Source: a virus. Taken from it: a stretch of DNA of 27,699 bases. The stretch spans positions 1 through 27,699 of the IMG/VR virus record IMGVR_UViG_3300009529_000037. One strand, 5' to 3'. The stretch's first letter is position 1. The number at the start of each line of letters is the position of its first letter. Positions 13,781 to 22,127 of this stretch are shown one piece after another. A program made the position numbers and the translations under genes. Below the pieces are notes generated by a model. That model had not been told where the DNA came from, ran no database searches, and saw nothing but the letters and a program-made list of their open reading frames with translations.

Positions 13781-14740
13781 ATGCCTCAGCCAGTACCCAG
13801 TGACGTACATGTCAACGCACCGCTGACCAACATCAGCATTGCGTACATGCAAGACCAGAACGACTTTGTCGCTGACAAAATGTTTCCGAACGTTCCTGTC
13901 CGCAAGCAAAGCGATTTGTACTACAAATACGAACGGGACAATTGGTTCCGTTCCGAAGCAAAGCTGAGAGCGCCGGGAACCGAGTCGGCCGGAAGTGGTT
14001 TCGAGATCACTACCGATTCATACAGCGCGCTCGTGCAAGCGCTCCACAAGGATGTCGATGACCAGCTCAGAGCGAATCAAGATGCTCCTCTGAACATGGA
14101 CCGCGATGCGGCCGAGTTCGTCACGAGAGGCCTCCTGCTCCGCAAAGAGAAAGACTGGGCGGCAAAGTACTTCATCGCGAGTCTTTGGACCGGTTCGGAT
14201 ACGGGAAGCGATATCACCCCAGCCGCTCTGTGGGACACGACTTCGACTCCCATCACTGACATTCGCGAGCAGATCGCATCGGTGCACAAAAAGACCGGCA
14301 TGCGTCCCAACAAGCTTCTGCTTGCCGAGGATGTATGGGTCAAGCTTCAGGACAACGATGACTTCCTCGATCGCATCGCGATCACTCAGAGGAAGATCGT
14401 GACTAAGGAGCTGCTCGCAGCGGTGTTGGACATCGATGAAGTGCTGGTCGCCAGCGCCATCGAGAACACGGCCAAAGAGGGAGCGACTCTGTCGATGAAT
14501 TGGATTTACTCCAAGAACGCGCTGCTCGTGTATGCGGCTCCGCGTCCGAGTATCATGCAACCTTCGGCGGGTTACACGTTCTCCTGGACCGGGCATCTCG
14601 GAGCGAGCGATCGCGGTCTGCGAACGAAGAGGTTCCGCATGGAGCATCTCGCGAGCGACAGGATCGAAGGAGAGATGGCATATGACCAGAAGGTCGTGGC
14701 CGAGGACCTCGGGGTCTTCTTCAAGGATGTCATCTCATAA
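13781..14740 (+). CDS. Major capsid protein
   Basis: A 319-residue protein with the features of a HK97-fold capsid subunit of the kind found in Mu-like and related phages. It begins with NISIAYMQDQNDFVADKMFP, typical of this family, continues with AAEFVTRGLLLRKEKDWAAKYF in the spine-helix region, and has the conserved KKTGMRPNKLLLAEDVW and VLVASAIENTAKEG segments. A strong GGAGGTGAG ribosome site precedes ATG. There is no long cleavable N-terminal delta domain, which fits the separate scaffold gene upstream. Confidence 0.9.
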   Translation: MPQPVPSDVHVNAPLTNISIAYMQDQNDFVADKMFPNVPVRKQSDLYYKYERDNWFRSEAKLRAPGTESAGSGFEITTDSYSALVQALHKDVDDQLRANQDAPLNMDRDAAEFVTRGLLLRKEKDWAAKYFIASLWTGSDTGSDITPAALWDTTSTPITDIREQIASVHKKTGMRPNKLLLAEDVWVKLQDNDDFLDRIAITQRKIVTKELLAAVLDIDEVLVASAIENTAKEGATLSMNWIYSKNALLVYAAPRPSIMQPSAGYTFSWTGHLGASDRGLRTKRFRMEHLASDRIEGEMAYDQKVVAEDLGVFFKDVIS

Positions 14741-14760
14741 GCCAGCAAGGGAGGTGATAC

Positions 14761-15036
14761 ATGCCTTGGATTGCAGCCAAACCGCATAAGATCACGCGGG
14801 ATGGGAAAGCTGTGCAAGTGGAAGTCGGCGACGAAGTTCCAGAAGCCGAGTTCCTGTCGAATCGAGCAATGTGGGTTCGCAAAGGCTATTATCGCTGGCT
14901 TGAGCGCGCGAGCGCGCCGGTCAAAGTGAAGAAAGTCAAACCCATAGCTGCGAAAATCGAAACACAGCCCGAGGAGGAAGAAGAACTGAAACCATCAGTG
15001 ACCAAAAAGAAGAAGGCGAAAAAGAAAATCAAATGA
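14761..15036 (+). CDS. Small lysine-rich head protein of unknown function
   Basis: A 91-residue protein. Residues 1-50 form a small globular part (PWIAAKPHKITRDGKAVQVE and a RAMWVRKGYYRW segment); residues 53-91 are a low-complexity tail with an acidic EEEEE patch flanked by Lys-rich runs. GGGAGGTGAT precedes ATG, and the stop overlaps the next gene (ATGA). Short proteins of this kind often sit between the capsid and connector genes in this phage group. No specific function recognised. Confidence 0.65.
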   Translation: MPWIAAKPHKITRDGKAVQVEVGDEVPEAEFLSNRAMWVRKGYYRWLERASAPVKVKKVKPIAAKIETQPEEEEELKPSVTKKKKAKKKIK

Positions 15037-15500
15037 CTTGGAACTACTACACAGGCGAGATAAACAAAGACCGCGACAAAGTGCGCTTTTATGTCGGCGA
15101 TACCGACCCCGAAGATCCTCTCGTACAGGACGAGGAGATTCAATTCGCTATCGACGAGCAACCGACGCTTCAATTTGCAGCGGCAGTTGTATTGCGTGCA
15201 CTCGCGGCCAAGTTTTCTCGTCTTGTATCGTCCCGAGTCGGCGATATTGCGACCAGCAATGCCGCGGCTGTTGCCAAAGCATACGCTGACCGGGCCAAGG
15301 AGTTTGACCCATTCGATATTTCGATTGGTTCAAGCTCCTTGGTCTTGCCTTCATTTGGTGGACTGAGCATTTCGGAAAAAGAAACGTTAGACGAAGACAC
15401 CGATGCCGTACAGCCGAGTTTCAGAAAGGGATTGAACGATATTCCTGGAGGACCTGGCGATGTGTACGACGATACAGACGATCGCATAAGAAATGGCTAA
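15033..15500 (+). CDS. Head-tail connector/adaptor protein (probable)
   Basis: A 155-residue protein in the usual position of the first connector after the capsid gene. The N-terminal part VRFYVGDTDPEDPLVQDEEI and the following helical AAAVVLRALAAKF resemble the helical gp6/gp15-type adaptor proteins that bind the portal. The C-terminal part is Asp/Gly-rich and likely flexible. It overlaps its upstream neighbour by ATGA and its downstream neighbour by 8 bases. The assignment rests mainly on position and the N-terminal pattern. Confidence 0.68.
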   Translation: MTWNYYTGEINKDRDKVRFYVGDTDPEDPLVQDEEIQFAIDEQPTLQFAAAVVLRALAAKFSRLVSSRVGDIATSNAAAVAKAYADRAKEFDPFDISIGSSSLVLPSFGGLSISEKETLDEDTDAVQPSFRKGLNDIPGGPGDVYDDTDDRIRNG

Positions 15501-15981
15501 GGTAAAAGTCATAGACAAGGGTTGGAAGAAGCTTCAAAAAGGTTTCAAAAAACACCTTGGTGGAACTGTTGCAACCGTAGGCATTCAAGGAGCAGAGGGC
15601 CAAGAAGTTGATTCGATGTATCATGGCGATTTGACGGACGTCTATCTTGGGGCCATTCATGAATTCGGATGGGGAAACAACCCAGAGCGATCATTTATCC
15701 GAAGCACGTTTGATGAGAAGATGAGCAAGTACAAAAAGGAATCGGACAAGATCGCTCGCGGGATATTCGGAGGAGGGACAGCGGAAGGTGCGTTGATGCT
15801 TCTCGGCGAAATGTTTCGCGGAGACATTATCAAAAAGATCAATTCAGGAATCAAGCCTGTATTGCAGCCAGGATCATTAATCAATCGACCTGGTGCTGGT
15901 TCGACTCCATTGCGCGCATCTGGACAGCTTGTCAATTCCATTTCGTCTGTCGTGCAAGACCGGAAGAAGGTCCAAGACTGA
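15493..15981 (+). CDS. Tail completion / virion morphogenesis protein (HK97 gp10-like)
   Basis: A 162-residue basic protein. The core YLGAIHEFGWGNNPERSFIRSTFDE matches the IHEFG...P.R.F.R motif of phage neck or virion morphogenesis proteins that join tail to head. A C-terminal PLRASGQLVNSISSVV also recurs in the family (L..TG.L..SI). The stop overlaps the next ATG (TGATG). Confidence 0.8.
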   Translation: MAKVKVIDKGWKKLQKGFKKHLGGTVATVGIQGAEGQEVDSMYHGDLTDVYLGAIHEFGWGNNPERSFIRSTFDEKMSKYKKESDKIARGIFGGGTAEGALMLLGEMFRGDIIKKINSGIKPVLQPGSLINRPGAGSTPLRASGQLVNSISSVVQDRKKVQD

Positions 15982-16358
15982 TGTCGAGTCTCAACAGACT
16001 GCGAGGTCTCGAACGAGTGATTCCGAACTTCGCTAAAGATCATTCTATTCTACGTTATTCGAAAACGGGTTACGACAAAGGTGGGCGTGAGAACGCACAG
16101 AAGCCAGAGAAGATAACCATACGAGCTGTGATTCAAACGGCGACGGATGAGGACTTGCAAAAGGTAGACGAAGGGCGCCGGACAAAAGGTGGTATTCGAG
16201 TCTTCACAGCAAGCGAACTCCGTACTGCTTCGGTAGAAGGTCAGCATCAGCCTGATGTGGTGTTGTGGGAAGGTAGAAAGTGGCAGGTTGAAAAAGTGGA
16301 TAATTGGGCCGACTATGGCTTTCATTTCAAATCCATTGCAATAAAGATGGGACAATGA
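15981..16358 (+). CDS. Neck / head-closure-like protein
   Basis: A 125-residue protein between two neck genes. The pattern ITIRAVIQTATDEDLQKVDEGRR, then IRVFTASELRT, then DVVLWEGRKWQVEKVDNWADYG fits small beta-barrel head-closure proteins, which show a 'grid of strands plus W..G.....Y' arrangement. AAGAAGG lies ten bases ahead of ATG. Ends in an ATGA overlap with the next gene. Confidence 0.6.
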   Translation: MSSLNRLRGLERVIPNFAKDHSILRYSKTGYDKGGRENAQKPEKITIRAVIQTATDEDLQKVDEGRRTKGGIRVFTASELRTASVEGQHQPDVVLWEGRKWQVEKVDNWADYGFHFKSIAIKMGQ

Positions 16359-16930
16359 CCAGACCAGTAGCAGACCCGATCGATATGCAAACTTTCCAAG
16401 ACGCTGTGCATCGGTGGTTTTGGGAAGCGACGAATATCGAGACTATCTGGCGACGTCAATCGAATGTCCAGCCCAAATACCCGTACGCCACTTTGATGAT
16501 AACTGACGGTCCAAATCCCGTCTCTCCCGTCTGGGAAGATCGATACGAAACTGATTTAGACCGACCGGCTGGTGAAGAAGTCAAGATAACGGTTTGCGTT
16601 CCGTGCCATTTCACGGTGTCTTGTCAATCGTATGTAGGGAGACCAGATGGAAAAGATCCCGATTACGATGCTCAAAATTATATGAACAAAGCCCAATCGT
16701 CGCTGATGCTCCCATCGGTGCTTGCGATGCTTCGGGAAAAGGAAATATCTGTTGTCCGACCGGGCTCAGTTCAGAACATAGGACTTTTGGTTGAAGATGC
16801 TTTTGAATCGCGAGCGAACATGGACGTCGTGTTTGGTGCGAGTCTATCGCTTGATGATTATGTTGGCTACATCAAGACGGTTCAAGTGATTTCGGAATCT
16901 TTAGGGATAGATGAAATCATTGGGCTATAG
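16355..16930 (+). CDS. Neck terminator / tail terminator protein (gp12-like)
   Basis: A 191-residue protein. I start it at ATG 16355 (ATGA overlap), since the upstream in-frame extension lies in the previous gene. It contains QPKYPYATLMITDGPNPVS, KITVCVPCHFTVSCQSYVG, ADNA-like spacing, and the C-terminal FESRANMDVVFGASLSLDD pattern (R...D..f........), all typical of phage neck-terminator proteins that cap the tail tube. It directly precedes the sheath gene, as expected. Confidence 0.75.
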   Translation: MTRPVADPIDMQTFQDAVHRWFWEATNIETIWRRQSNVQPKYPYATLMITDGPNPVSPVWEDRYETDLDRPAGEEVKITVCVPCHFTVSCQSYVGRPDGKDPDYDAQNYMNKAQSSLMLPSVLAMLREKEISVVRPGSVQNIGLLVEDAFESRANMDVVFGASLSLDDYVGYIKTVQVISESLGIDEIIGL

Positions 16931-16941
16931 GAGGAAATCAC

Positions 16942-18258
16942 ATGTCTTTAGATGACATTGTCCGAGTTACTATCACGGCTCAGACTACCGCACCAACTCG
17001 GGTGGGATTCGGCATTCCGCTGGTCATGGCATACCACACTGTGTTCCCAGAGCGGGCGCGCGAATACACAGAAGTGGCTGACATGATTACGGACGGATTC
17101 ACTGCGAATGATGCGGCAGTCCGTGAGGTGACTGCGCTGCTTTCGCAGAACCCGAAACCGACGAAGGTGGTTGTCGGCCGCGAAGAGAACACGCAAAAGC
17201 AAAAAATCAATATCGTGCCGGTAAGCACTAACTTGATTGCGAACTACGATTACACCGTATACGTGAACGGGTTAGCGGCAACGTATACGTCCGATGCGGA
17301 CCCGACGGTTGCGGAGATCACCGCGGGTTTGAAATTGGCAATCGATGCCTTGGCTCAACCGGTGACGACAACCGACAACCTCGTCGCCATCCGAATCGAG
17401 AGCAATGCGATTGCAGACCAGTTCCGATTCACCGTTGCCGAGCGTCAGATTCTCACGCAGACGAACGAGACTCCAGATGGGACTCCGAACGGCATAGTGG
17501 CCGACATCACAGCGGTCAAAGATGCCAATGACGAATGGTACACCTTGCACTTGACTACGCTATCGAAGGCAGTCATCAAAGCCGCGGCCGTGTATGTCGA
17601 GACCCTCATCAAGCTGATGGTCGTGTCGAGTGCGGATGACGCCATTTACGATTCGGGTTCGTCAACCGATGTCGCGGCCGAGCTCCAGACTGCCGGATAT
17701 GGCAGGACCGTTCTGATGTACCATCCGAAAGCGCTTGAGCAGTATCCAGGAGCGGGATGGGCCGGGCTCGCATTGCCCAAGGACCCAGGTTCGATTACCT
17801 GGAAGTTCAAGACCATCGCCGGGGCCGACTACACCGAGTTGACATCGTCTGAGGAAACAGCCATCAAGAACAAGGATTGTAATTCTTACGTCCGAATTTC
17901 TGGTGTCAGCATGACTCAGGAAGGTGTTGTATCCGGTGGCGAGTTCATCGACGTGGTTCGAGGGCTCGACTTCATGCGCGCACGCTTGCAGGAATACATC
18001 TTCGCAAGATTGGTCAACCTCGACAAGGTGCCGTACACTGACAGGGGCGTGGGTGTGATCGAAGCTGAAGTTCGGGCGGTGCTGGACTTGTGCGTCGGCC
18101 AGGAAATCATTGTAGAGGGATACACTGTCACCGTGCCTCTGGTTGCGGACATCTCCACGACGGACAAAGCAAATCGACTGTTGCCCGATGTGAAATTCAG
18201 TGCGACGCTTGCTGGCGCTATCCACGCAACTGAGGTGGATGGCACGGTTTCGGTATAG
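16942..18258 (+). CDS. Contractile tail sheath protein (DUF3383-like)
   Basis: A 438-residue sheath subunit that polymerises around the tail tube and contracts to inject DNA. Evidence includes the N-terminal handshake-like region (VRVTITAQTTAPTRVGFGIP), KPTKVVVGRE, the central AELQTAGYGRTVLMYHPKALEQ, and the C-terminal FSATLAGAIHATEVDGTVSV that would exchange strands with neighbours. An AGGAGG site precedes ATG. The presence of this gene establishes the phage as a myovirus type. Confidence 0.92.
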   Translation: MSLDDIVRVTITAQTTAPTRVGFGIPLVMAYHTVFPERAREYTEVADMITDGFTANDAAVREVTALLSQNPKPTKVVVGREENTQKQKINIVPVSTNLIANYDYTVYVNGLAATYTSDADPTVAEITAGLKLAIDALAQPVTTTDNLVAIRIESNAIADQFRFTVAERQILTQTNETPDGTPNGIVADITAVKDANDEWYTLHLTTLSKAVIKAAAVYVETLIKLMVVSSADDAIYDSGSSTDVAAELQTAGYGRTVLMYHPKALEQYPGAGWAGLALPKDPGSITWKFKTIAGADYTELTSSEETAIKNKDCNSYVRISGVSMTQEGVVSGGEFIDVVRGLDFMRARLQEYIFARLVNLDKVPYTDRGVGVIEAEVRAVLDLCVGQEIIVEGYTVTVPLVADISTTDKANRLLPDVKFSATLAGAIHATEVDGTVSV

Positions 18259-18267
18259 GAGGATACA

Positions 18268-18693
18268 ATGCCTTTGAGAAACTTTGACCCCAACCAAGTG
18301 TCTGTCATATTCGGCAGCATCATTGGCGGGTATGCTGACGGGACATTCGTCAGCATCGAGCAGAATGAAGACAGCTTCGCGTTGACTATCGGGACGGATG
18401 GCGAGGGTTGTCGCGCGCGTTCGAACAATCGTAGCGCCCGCATGACCCTCACTCTAGGTCAGTGGAGTGCTTCCAATCAAGCGTTGTCTGCGCTTCACAA
18501 TGCAGACATTCTCACTCCTGGCGGGGACGGGATTGCTCCCTTTGTCATGAAAGACAACTCGGGAACAACCATCTGCTCGGCTGAGAAGGCGTGGATCACG
18601 AAGCCTCCGGCAGTCAGCTATGGTCGCGAGCCCGAGAATCGCGAATGGGTGCTCGAAACTGACAACATGATCTGGAACGTTGGAGGTAACTAA
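18268..18693 (+). CDS. Tail tube protein (DUF3277-like)
   Basis: A 141-residue beta-rich tube subunit directly after the sheath gene. The pattern NFDPNQVSVIFGSIIGGYADGTFV, then RSNNRSARMTLTLGQWSASNQAL, and the C-terminal REWVLETDNMIWNVGGN fit tube proteins of this group. AGGAGG lies upstream of ATG. The stop overlaps the next ATG (TAATG). Confidence 0.9.
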   Translation: MPLRNFDPNQVSVIFGSIIGGYADGTFVSIEQNEDSFALTIGTDGEGCRARSNNRSARMTLTLGQWSASNQALSALHNADILTPGGDGIAPFVMKDNSGTTICSAEKAWITKPPAVSYGREPENREWVLETDNMIWNVGGN

Positions 18694-19211
18694 TGTCTCA
18701 ATTAGAGGCAATCTCCGAAGTCATCGACGGTAAGCAGTACGACATGTACATGCTCGAGCCGTTGACCAGTCACGACCTGTTCATGGACGTTGTGAAGATG
18801 GTAGGTCCTACTCTCGGTCCGATATTCGATGCGGCTTTTGCTGGAAGAGGTTCAGCCGAAGGCCTCGAAGATTTATTGGAACGGGAGATAGGGCCCGACT
18901 TCTTTTCGAATGCGACGACCAAGCTATTTGGAGCTATTGACAAAGCGGTCTTGAACAAAGTCATTGCCGAGTTTCGCAAAGTGACGTTGGTAGATGGAGT
19001 GGAATTGAATAAAACATTTGATGTCCATTTCAAAGGCGAAATTCACAACATGTACAAATGGCTTTTGTTTGGCATGAAAGCGCAATGGGGAAAGTCCTTC
19101 AGCGCCTTGGTGAGCGGAGTAATGACCCAAGGCGCAAAGACGATGGCAAAGAAAAAGAAGGAGTCCCAATCCCAGACCACTTTGTTAAAGACTGGCTCAA
19201 ATGGAGGTTGA
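18693..19211 (+). CDS. Tail assembly chaperone, short form
   Basis: A 172-residue helical protein between tube and tape measure, the place where tail chaperones that coat the tape measure are encoded. It includes FDVHFKGEIHNMYKWLLFGM and KSFSALVSGVMTQGAK, typical of this group. Near its end a lysine run (AKKKKES) coincides with an A-rich tract and a second open frame in -1 register. GGAGG precedes the start, which overlaps the tube stop (TAATG). Confidence 0.8.
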   Translation: MSQLEAISEVIDGKQYDMYMLEPLTSHDLFMDVVKMVGPTLGPIFDAAFAGRGSAEGLEDLLEREIGPDFFSNATTKLFGAIDKAVLNKVIAEFRKVTLVDGVELNKTFDVHFKGEIHNMYKWLLFGMKAQWGKSFSALVSGVMTQGAKTMAKKKKESQSQTTLLKTGSNGG

Positions 19212-19348
19212 TCGTCGAGCAAGTCGCGACCTTGAAAGAGGTTGATAAGTACTACGACCTTGTGGACGTTATCGATGCTCACTACGCCCTAGACTTAAGA
19301 CACGCAGCGGAAAAAGACGCAATCGATAACCCAGGGTCAGGGAGTTAG
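19148..19348 (+). CDS. Tail assembly chaperone C-terminal extension, reached by -1 frameshift
   Basis: A -1 frame continues 137 bases beyond the short form's stop: from about KEKEGVPIPDHF through DWLKWRLIVEQVATLKEVDKYYDLVDVIDA to its stop at 19346-19348. It has no ribosome site or ATG of its own. The composition (tryptophan- and charge-rich, helical) is like the T domain of lambda G-GT-type proteins. The likely slip site is AAAGAAAAAGAAG at 19148-19160, reading Lys codons AAG AAA AAG AAG in frame 0. It is not a perfect X-XXY-YYZ heptamer. The fusion would be about 218 residues. The exact shift point is uncertain. Confidence 0.65.
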   Translation, partial: KEKEGVPIPDHFVKDWLKWRLIVEQVATLKEVDKYYDLVDVIDAHYALDLRHAAEKDAIDNPGSGS

Positions 19349-19351
19349 GCT

Positions 19352-21181
19352 GTGGTTGTTCGAGAACTAGTTGCTCTACTCGGAATAAAAACCGACAAGA
19401 AGTCGATGGACAAAGCCGAAGGCGGGATGAAGAAGCTTATCTCGTTTGCGAAGGCTGCGGCCGTTGCTTTTGGCGCGTTTAAAATTGGGCAATGGGCGAT
19501 CAAAGCTGCCGAGAGTGTGGCGAAGATTGGCGACCAGTTTGATAAGATGTCTCATCGAACTGGTGTGGCGTTCGACGCATTGCAGGGATTTTCTCATGCA
19601 GCTCAGTTGTCGGGCGCTTCTATTCAAGATGTCGAAATGTCCATTAAACGACTGCAAGCGAGCCAGGCTGATGCAGCGTTCGGACTCAAGACATATACAC
19701 GTGAGTTTGAACGGCTTGGTATCGAAATAAAAGACACTGATGGGAATTTCAAAGACACGACAACGTTGCTTCTTGAAGTCGCTGATGGGATGAAGAACCT
19801 TGATAGCGACACCGAACGAACTGCCGTTGCGGTAAAGTTGTTGGGACGAAGCGGTACGAATCTCATTCCACTACTCAAACAAGGGAGTGGTTCAATAAGA
19901 GAAATGATGGAAGAGGCACGCGACCTTGGCGCCATCATGGACGAAGACTTGCGAAAAGCAAGTGTCGATTACATCGATAATCAGCAGCGTTTAAATATGA
20001 TGTGGCAAGGCGTGTCGAACGTACTTGGCCAGGAATTACTTCCATTATTCAATCGCATGACCAACGCCACAATCGATTGGTGGAAAGCAAATCGTAAATG
20101 GATAATGGAGCGCATCGCTCCCAAGATAAAAGAAATCGTGATGACTGCCTCCCGATTTATAAAGACGATTGGGAAGATGGTTTTTTGGGTCGTCAAATTA
20201 GTGAAGAACTTGCCAGCCGGTGCGAAGATTGGATTGATTGCAATAGCCTTTTTAAAATGGGGTAAAGCTTTACGATTCTTATTTTCTCCATTCGGCAAAT
20301 TGTTGATATTAATTGGTTTAATTGTATTGATTATTGACGATCTGATTACATTTGTCGAAGGCGGCGACTCTGTTTTCGGAAAATTTTTTGAGACACTTGA
20401 TGAACTGACGGGATTGCCCATCAGTGACATGATGAAAGACATTATCAAGTGGTTCCAAAAGTTAGCCGAAGATCCTGCTGCGGCATTCCAAGACCTTGTT
20501 GATATGATGGAAGGAGTTATCGGCTGGTGGGCCGATATGTTCGAAGGTATTTGGCAAGATACGGTCGAATTTTTTAAAGGGCTTTGGAACGGACTTCTTG
20601 AATGGTTCCAATCTTCAGTGGTTCAACCCATTGTCGATTTCTTTACGAGCATGTGGGAAGACCCCATGGCTGCCGTTGAGGGCTTTCTTGATTTCTTGAT
20701 GGATATAGGCGAGCGTATTATCGAATTGATAATGGCCCCCTGGAAAGAAGCTCTTACTTTTATCAAGGATGTTTTTGAAGTTGGTATTGTCGAAGCTCTT
20801 AATCGTCTTGGTGAAAAGGTTCGTAATTGGGCGAACGGATTGCTTGATACAATTGCTGCTCCATTCAAAAAAGCTGCATCGTTTTTGGGATTAATGGATG
20901 AAGAACCGAAGGGGGCAGTAGGTGGGGCGGTAGGAGCTGGTGCTCGAACTGCGCTGGCGGCGGGGGCCATGGGTCAAGGAGTAATACCAGGGGCAGCGCG
21001 CGCAGCGGCTACAGCGGGTGTATCAAACATCAATCAAAAGACAGATGTACAAATAAATGTCAAAGGAACTCCGGGTATGTCCGAAGCGAAGCTGGGTGGT
21101 GAAGTTGCAAGGCAGGTAGGAGCAATGCTTGAAAAGCAGAATAGAGCGGCAATGAATGCGCTCGTACCAAAGGCGAGCTGA
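19352..21181 (+). CDS. Tape measure protein
   Basis: A 609-residue protein with the usual tape-measure pattern: an N-terminal helical region containing DQFDKMSHRTGVAFDALQGFSHAA, then hydrophobic stretches around 275-335 (MVFWVVKLVKNL, IGLIAIAFLKWG, LLILIGLIVLIIDDLI) that could insert in the host membrane, then helical amphipathic repeats with many Trp and Phe. The start is GTG 19352 with AGGGAG seven bases upstream. Using the usual rule of roughly 1.5 angstrom per residue, the tail would be about 90 nm. The C-terminus is Ala/Gly-rich. Confidence 0.9.
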   Translation: MVVRELVALLGIKTDKKSMDKAEGGMKKLISFAKAAAVAFGAFKIGQWAIKAAESVAKIGDQFDKMSHRTGVAFDALQGFSHAAQLSGASIQDVEMSIKRLQASQADAAFGLKTYTREFERLGIEIKDTDGNFKDTTTLLLEVADGMKNLDSDTERTAVAVKLLGRSGTNLIPLLKQGSGSIREMMEEARDLGAIMDEDLRKASVDYIDNQQRLNMMWQGVSNVLGQELLPLFNRMTNATIDWWKANRKWIMERIAPKIKEIVMTASRFIKTIGKMVFWVVKLVKNLPAGAKIGLIAIAFLKWGKALRFLFSPFGKLLILIGLIVLIIDDLITFVEGGDSVFGKFFETLDELTGLPISDMMKDIIKWFQKLAEDPAAAFQDLVDMMEGVIGWWADMFEGIWQDTVEFFKGLWNGLLEWFQSSVVQPIVDFFTSMWEDPMAAVEGFLDFLMDIGERIIELIMAPWKEALTFIKDVFEVGIVEALNRLGEKVRNWANGLLDTIAAPFKKAASFLGLMDEEPKGAVGGAVGAGARTALAAGAMGQGVIPGAARAAATAGVSNINQKTDVQINVKGTPGMSEAKLGGEVARQVGAMLEKQNRAAMNALVPKAS

Positions 21182-21777
21182 TGGCACTTGCTGAACTCAT
21201 ATTCAAACGAGTGAAAGCGCAAATAGGGATCATCCAATTCGACGCGTCCGTATCTGAATCGCACAACAGTCCGTCGGAAGTTACCGACCATCCTGTGGAA
21301 GAAGGCTCGACCGTATCGGATCATATACGCAAACTTCCAAAAGAATTCGAACTGAATGGTCTTGTCACCAATACTCCGATTGTATTTCTTGCGACGACTC
21401 TTGCCGAATCCCCCCTCACTGTCGATTCGAATCCGACAGATAGTCGAGTCGAGTCAGCTTATTCAGAGCTTGAACGAATACAAGAAGCAGGAGAAACGGT
21501 CGATGTCGTGACCAGCCTTCGCGAATATACCGACATGGCAATCACTAACGTGTCGGTCACTCGCGAAAAAGCCACCGGTCAAATATTAGATTCGACTATC
21601 AGTCTTCGTGAAATTCTTTTTGCAAAAGCATTGACGCTTGAGCTTCCTGTTCCTTTGAATGTTGCGAACAAGGCAGCAAAGAACAAAGGCAAAAAACAAA
21701 AACAAGATTCGACATCGCAGCAAGCGGCAAAAAATGAATCGATGTTTACCAAAGCTTTGAATGCAGTAGGATTGTAA
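21181..21777 (+). CDS. Dit-like baseplate/tail protein
   Basis: A 198-residue protein after the tape measure. The opening VKAQIGIIQFDASVSESHNS, then VEEGSTVSDHIRKLPKEFELNGL, then YSELERIQEAGETVDVVTSLREYTDMAI matches the Dit-like domain that forms the hub-side ring at the tail end. The C-terminal 45 residues are Lys/Gln-rich and low complexity. Joined to both neighbours by overlaps (TGATG upstream, TAATG downstream). Confidence 0.82.
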   Translation: MALAELIFKRVKAQIGIIQFDASVSESHNSPSEVTDHPVEEGSTVSDHIRKLPKEFELNGLVTNTPIVFLATTLAESPLTVDSNPTDSRVESAYSELERIQEAGETVDVVTSLREYTDMAITNVSVTREKATGQILDSTISLREILFAKALTLELPVPLNVANKAAKNKGKKQKQDSTSQQAAKNESMFTKALNAVGL

Positions 21778-22127
21778 TGACGACCACAATCATACCAACC
21801 GAAGAAGCAGCCCAAGATGGAATTTTCTTCGAATCTGTTTCTTTAGACGGCGTGGATTATCAATTGTATTTCAAATACAATTCGCGAGAAGGTTTTTGGT
21901 ATTTCGATTTGAACGATGTCGAAGGAAATCCGATCCGAACGGGAATAAAAGTAGTTGTAAATTACCCTCTCACTTTTTTGTGTGCATGCCCAGAGAAACC
22001 GGCAGGCGAGTTGTCCTGCATCAATACAGAAGACGAACCTCAAGATCCTGGATTAAATGATTTGGGATTGAATGCTTTAATGGCATACCTGAATGAAGAA
22101 GGAGTAGATGGGTTATCTGTTCAATAG
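21777..22127 (+). CDS. Baseplate plug-like protein (Pam3 gp18-type)
   Basis: A 116-residue protein. The segment YQLYFKYNSREGFWYFDLNDVEG, with NPIRTGIKVVVNYPL after it, is the typical short signature of the small baseplate plug protein of simple contractile-tail phages. It sits between the Dit-like and hub genes, its usual place. TAATG overlap with the upstream gene. Confidence 0.8.
   Translation: MTTTIIPTEEAAQDGIFFESVSLDGVDYQLYFKYNSREGFWYFDLNDVEGNPIRTGIKVVVNYPLTFLCACPEKPAGELSCINTEDEPQDPGLNDLGLNALMAYLNEEGVDGLSVQ

Noticed and set aside
14018-14647. A 209-codon minus-strand frame inside the capsid gene
   Set aside because: Its composition is that of a shadow (Arg- and His-rich), without motifs or a ribosome site, unlike the antisense endonuclease.
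17662-18297. A 211-codon minus-strand frame in the sheath gene
   Set aside because: No start signal or protein-like motif; the sense frame is a clear sheath protein.
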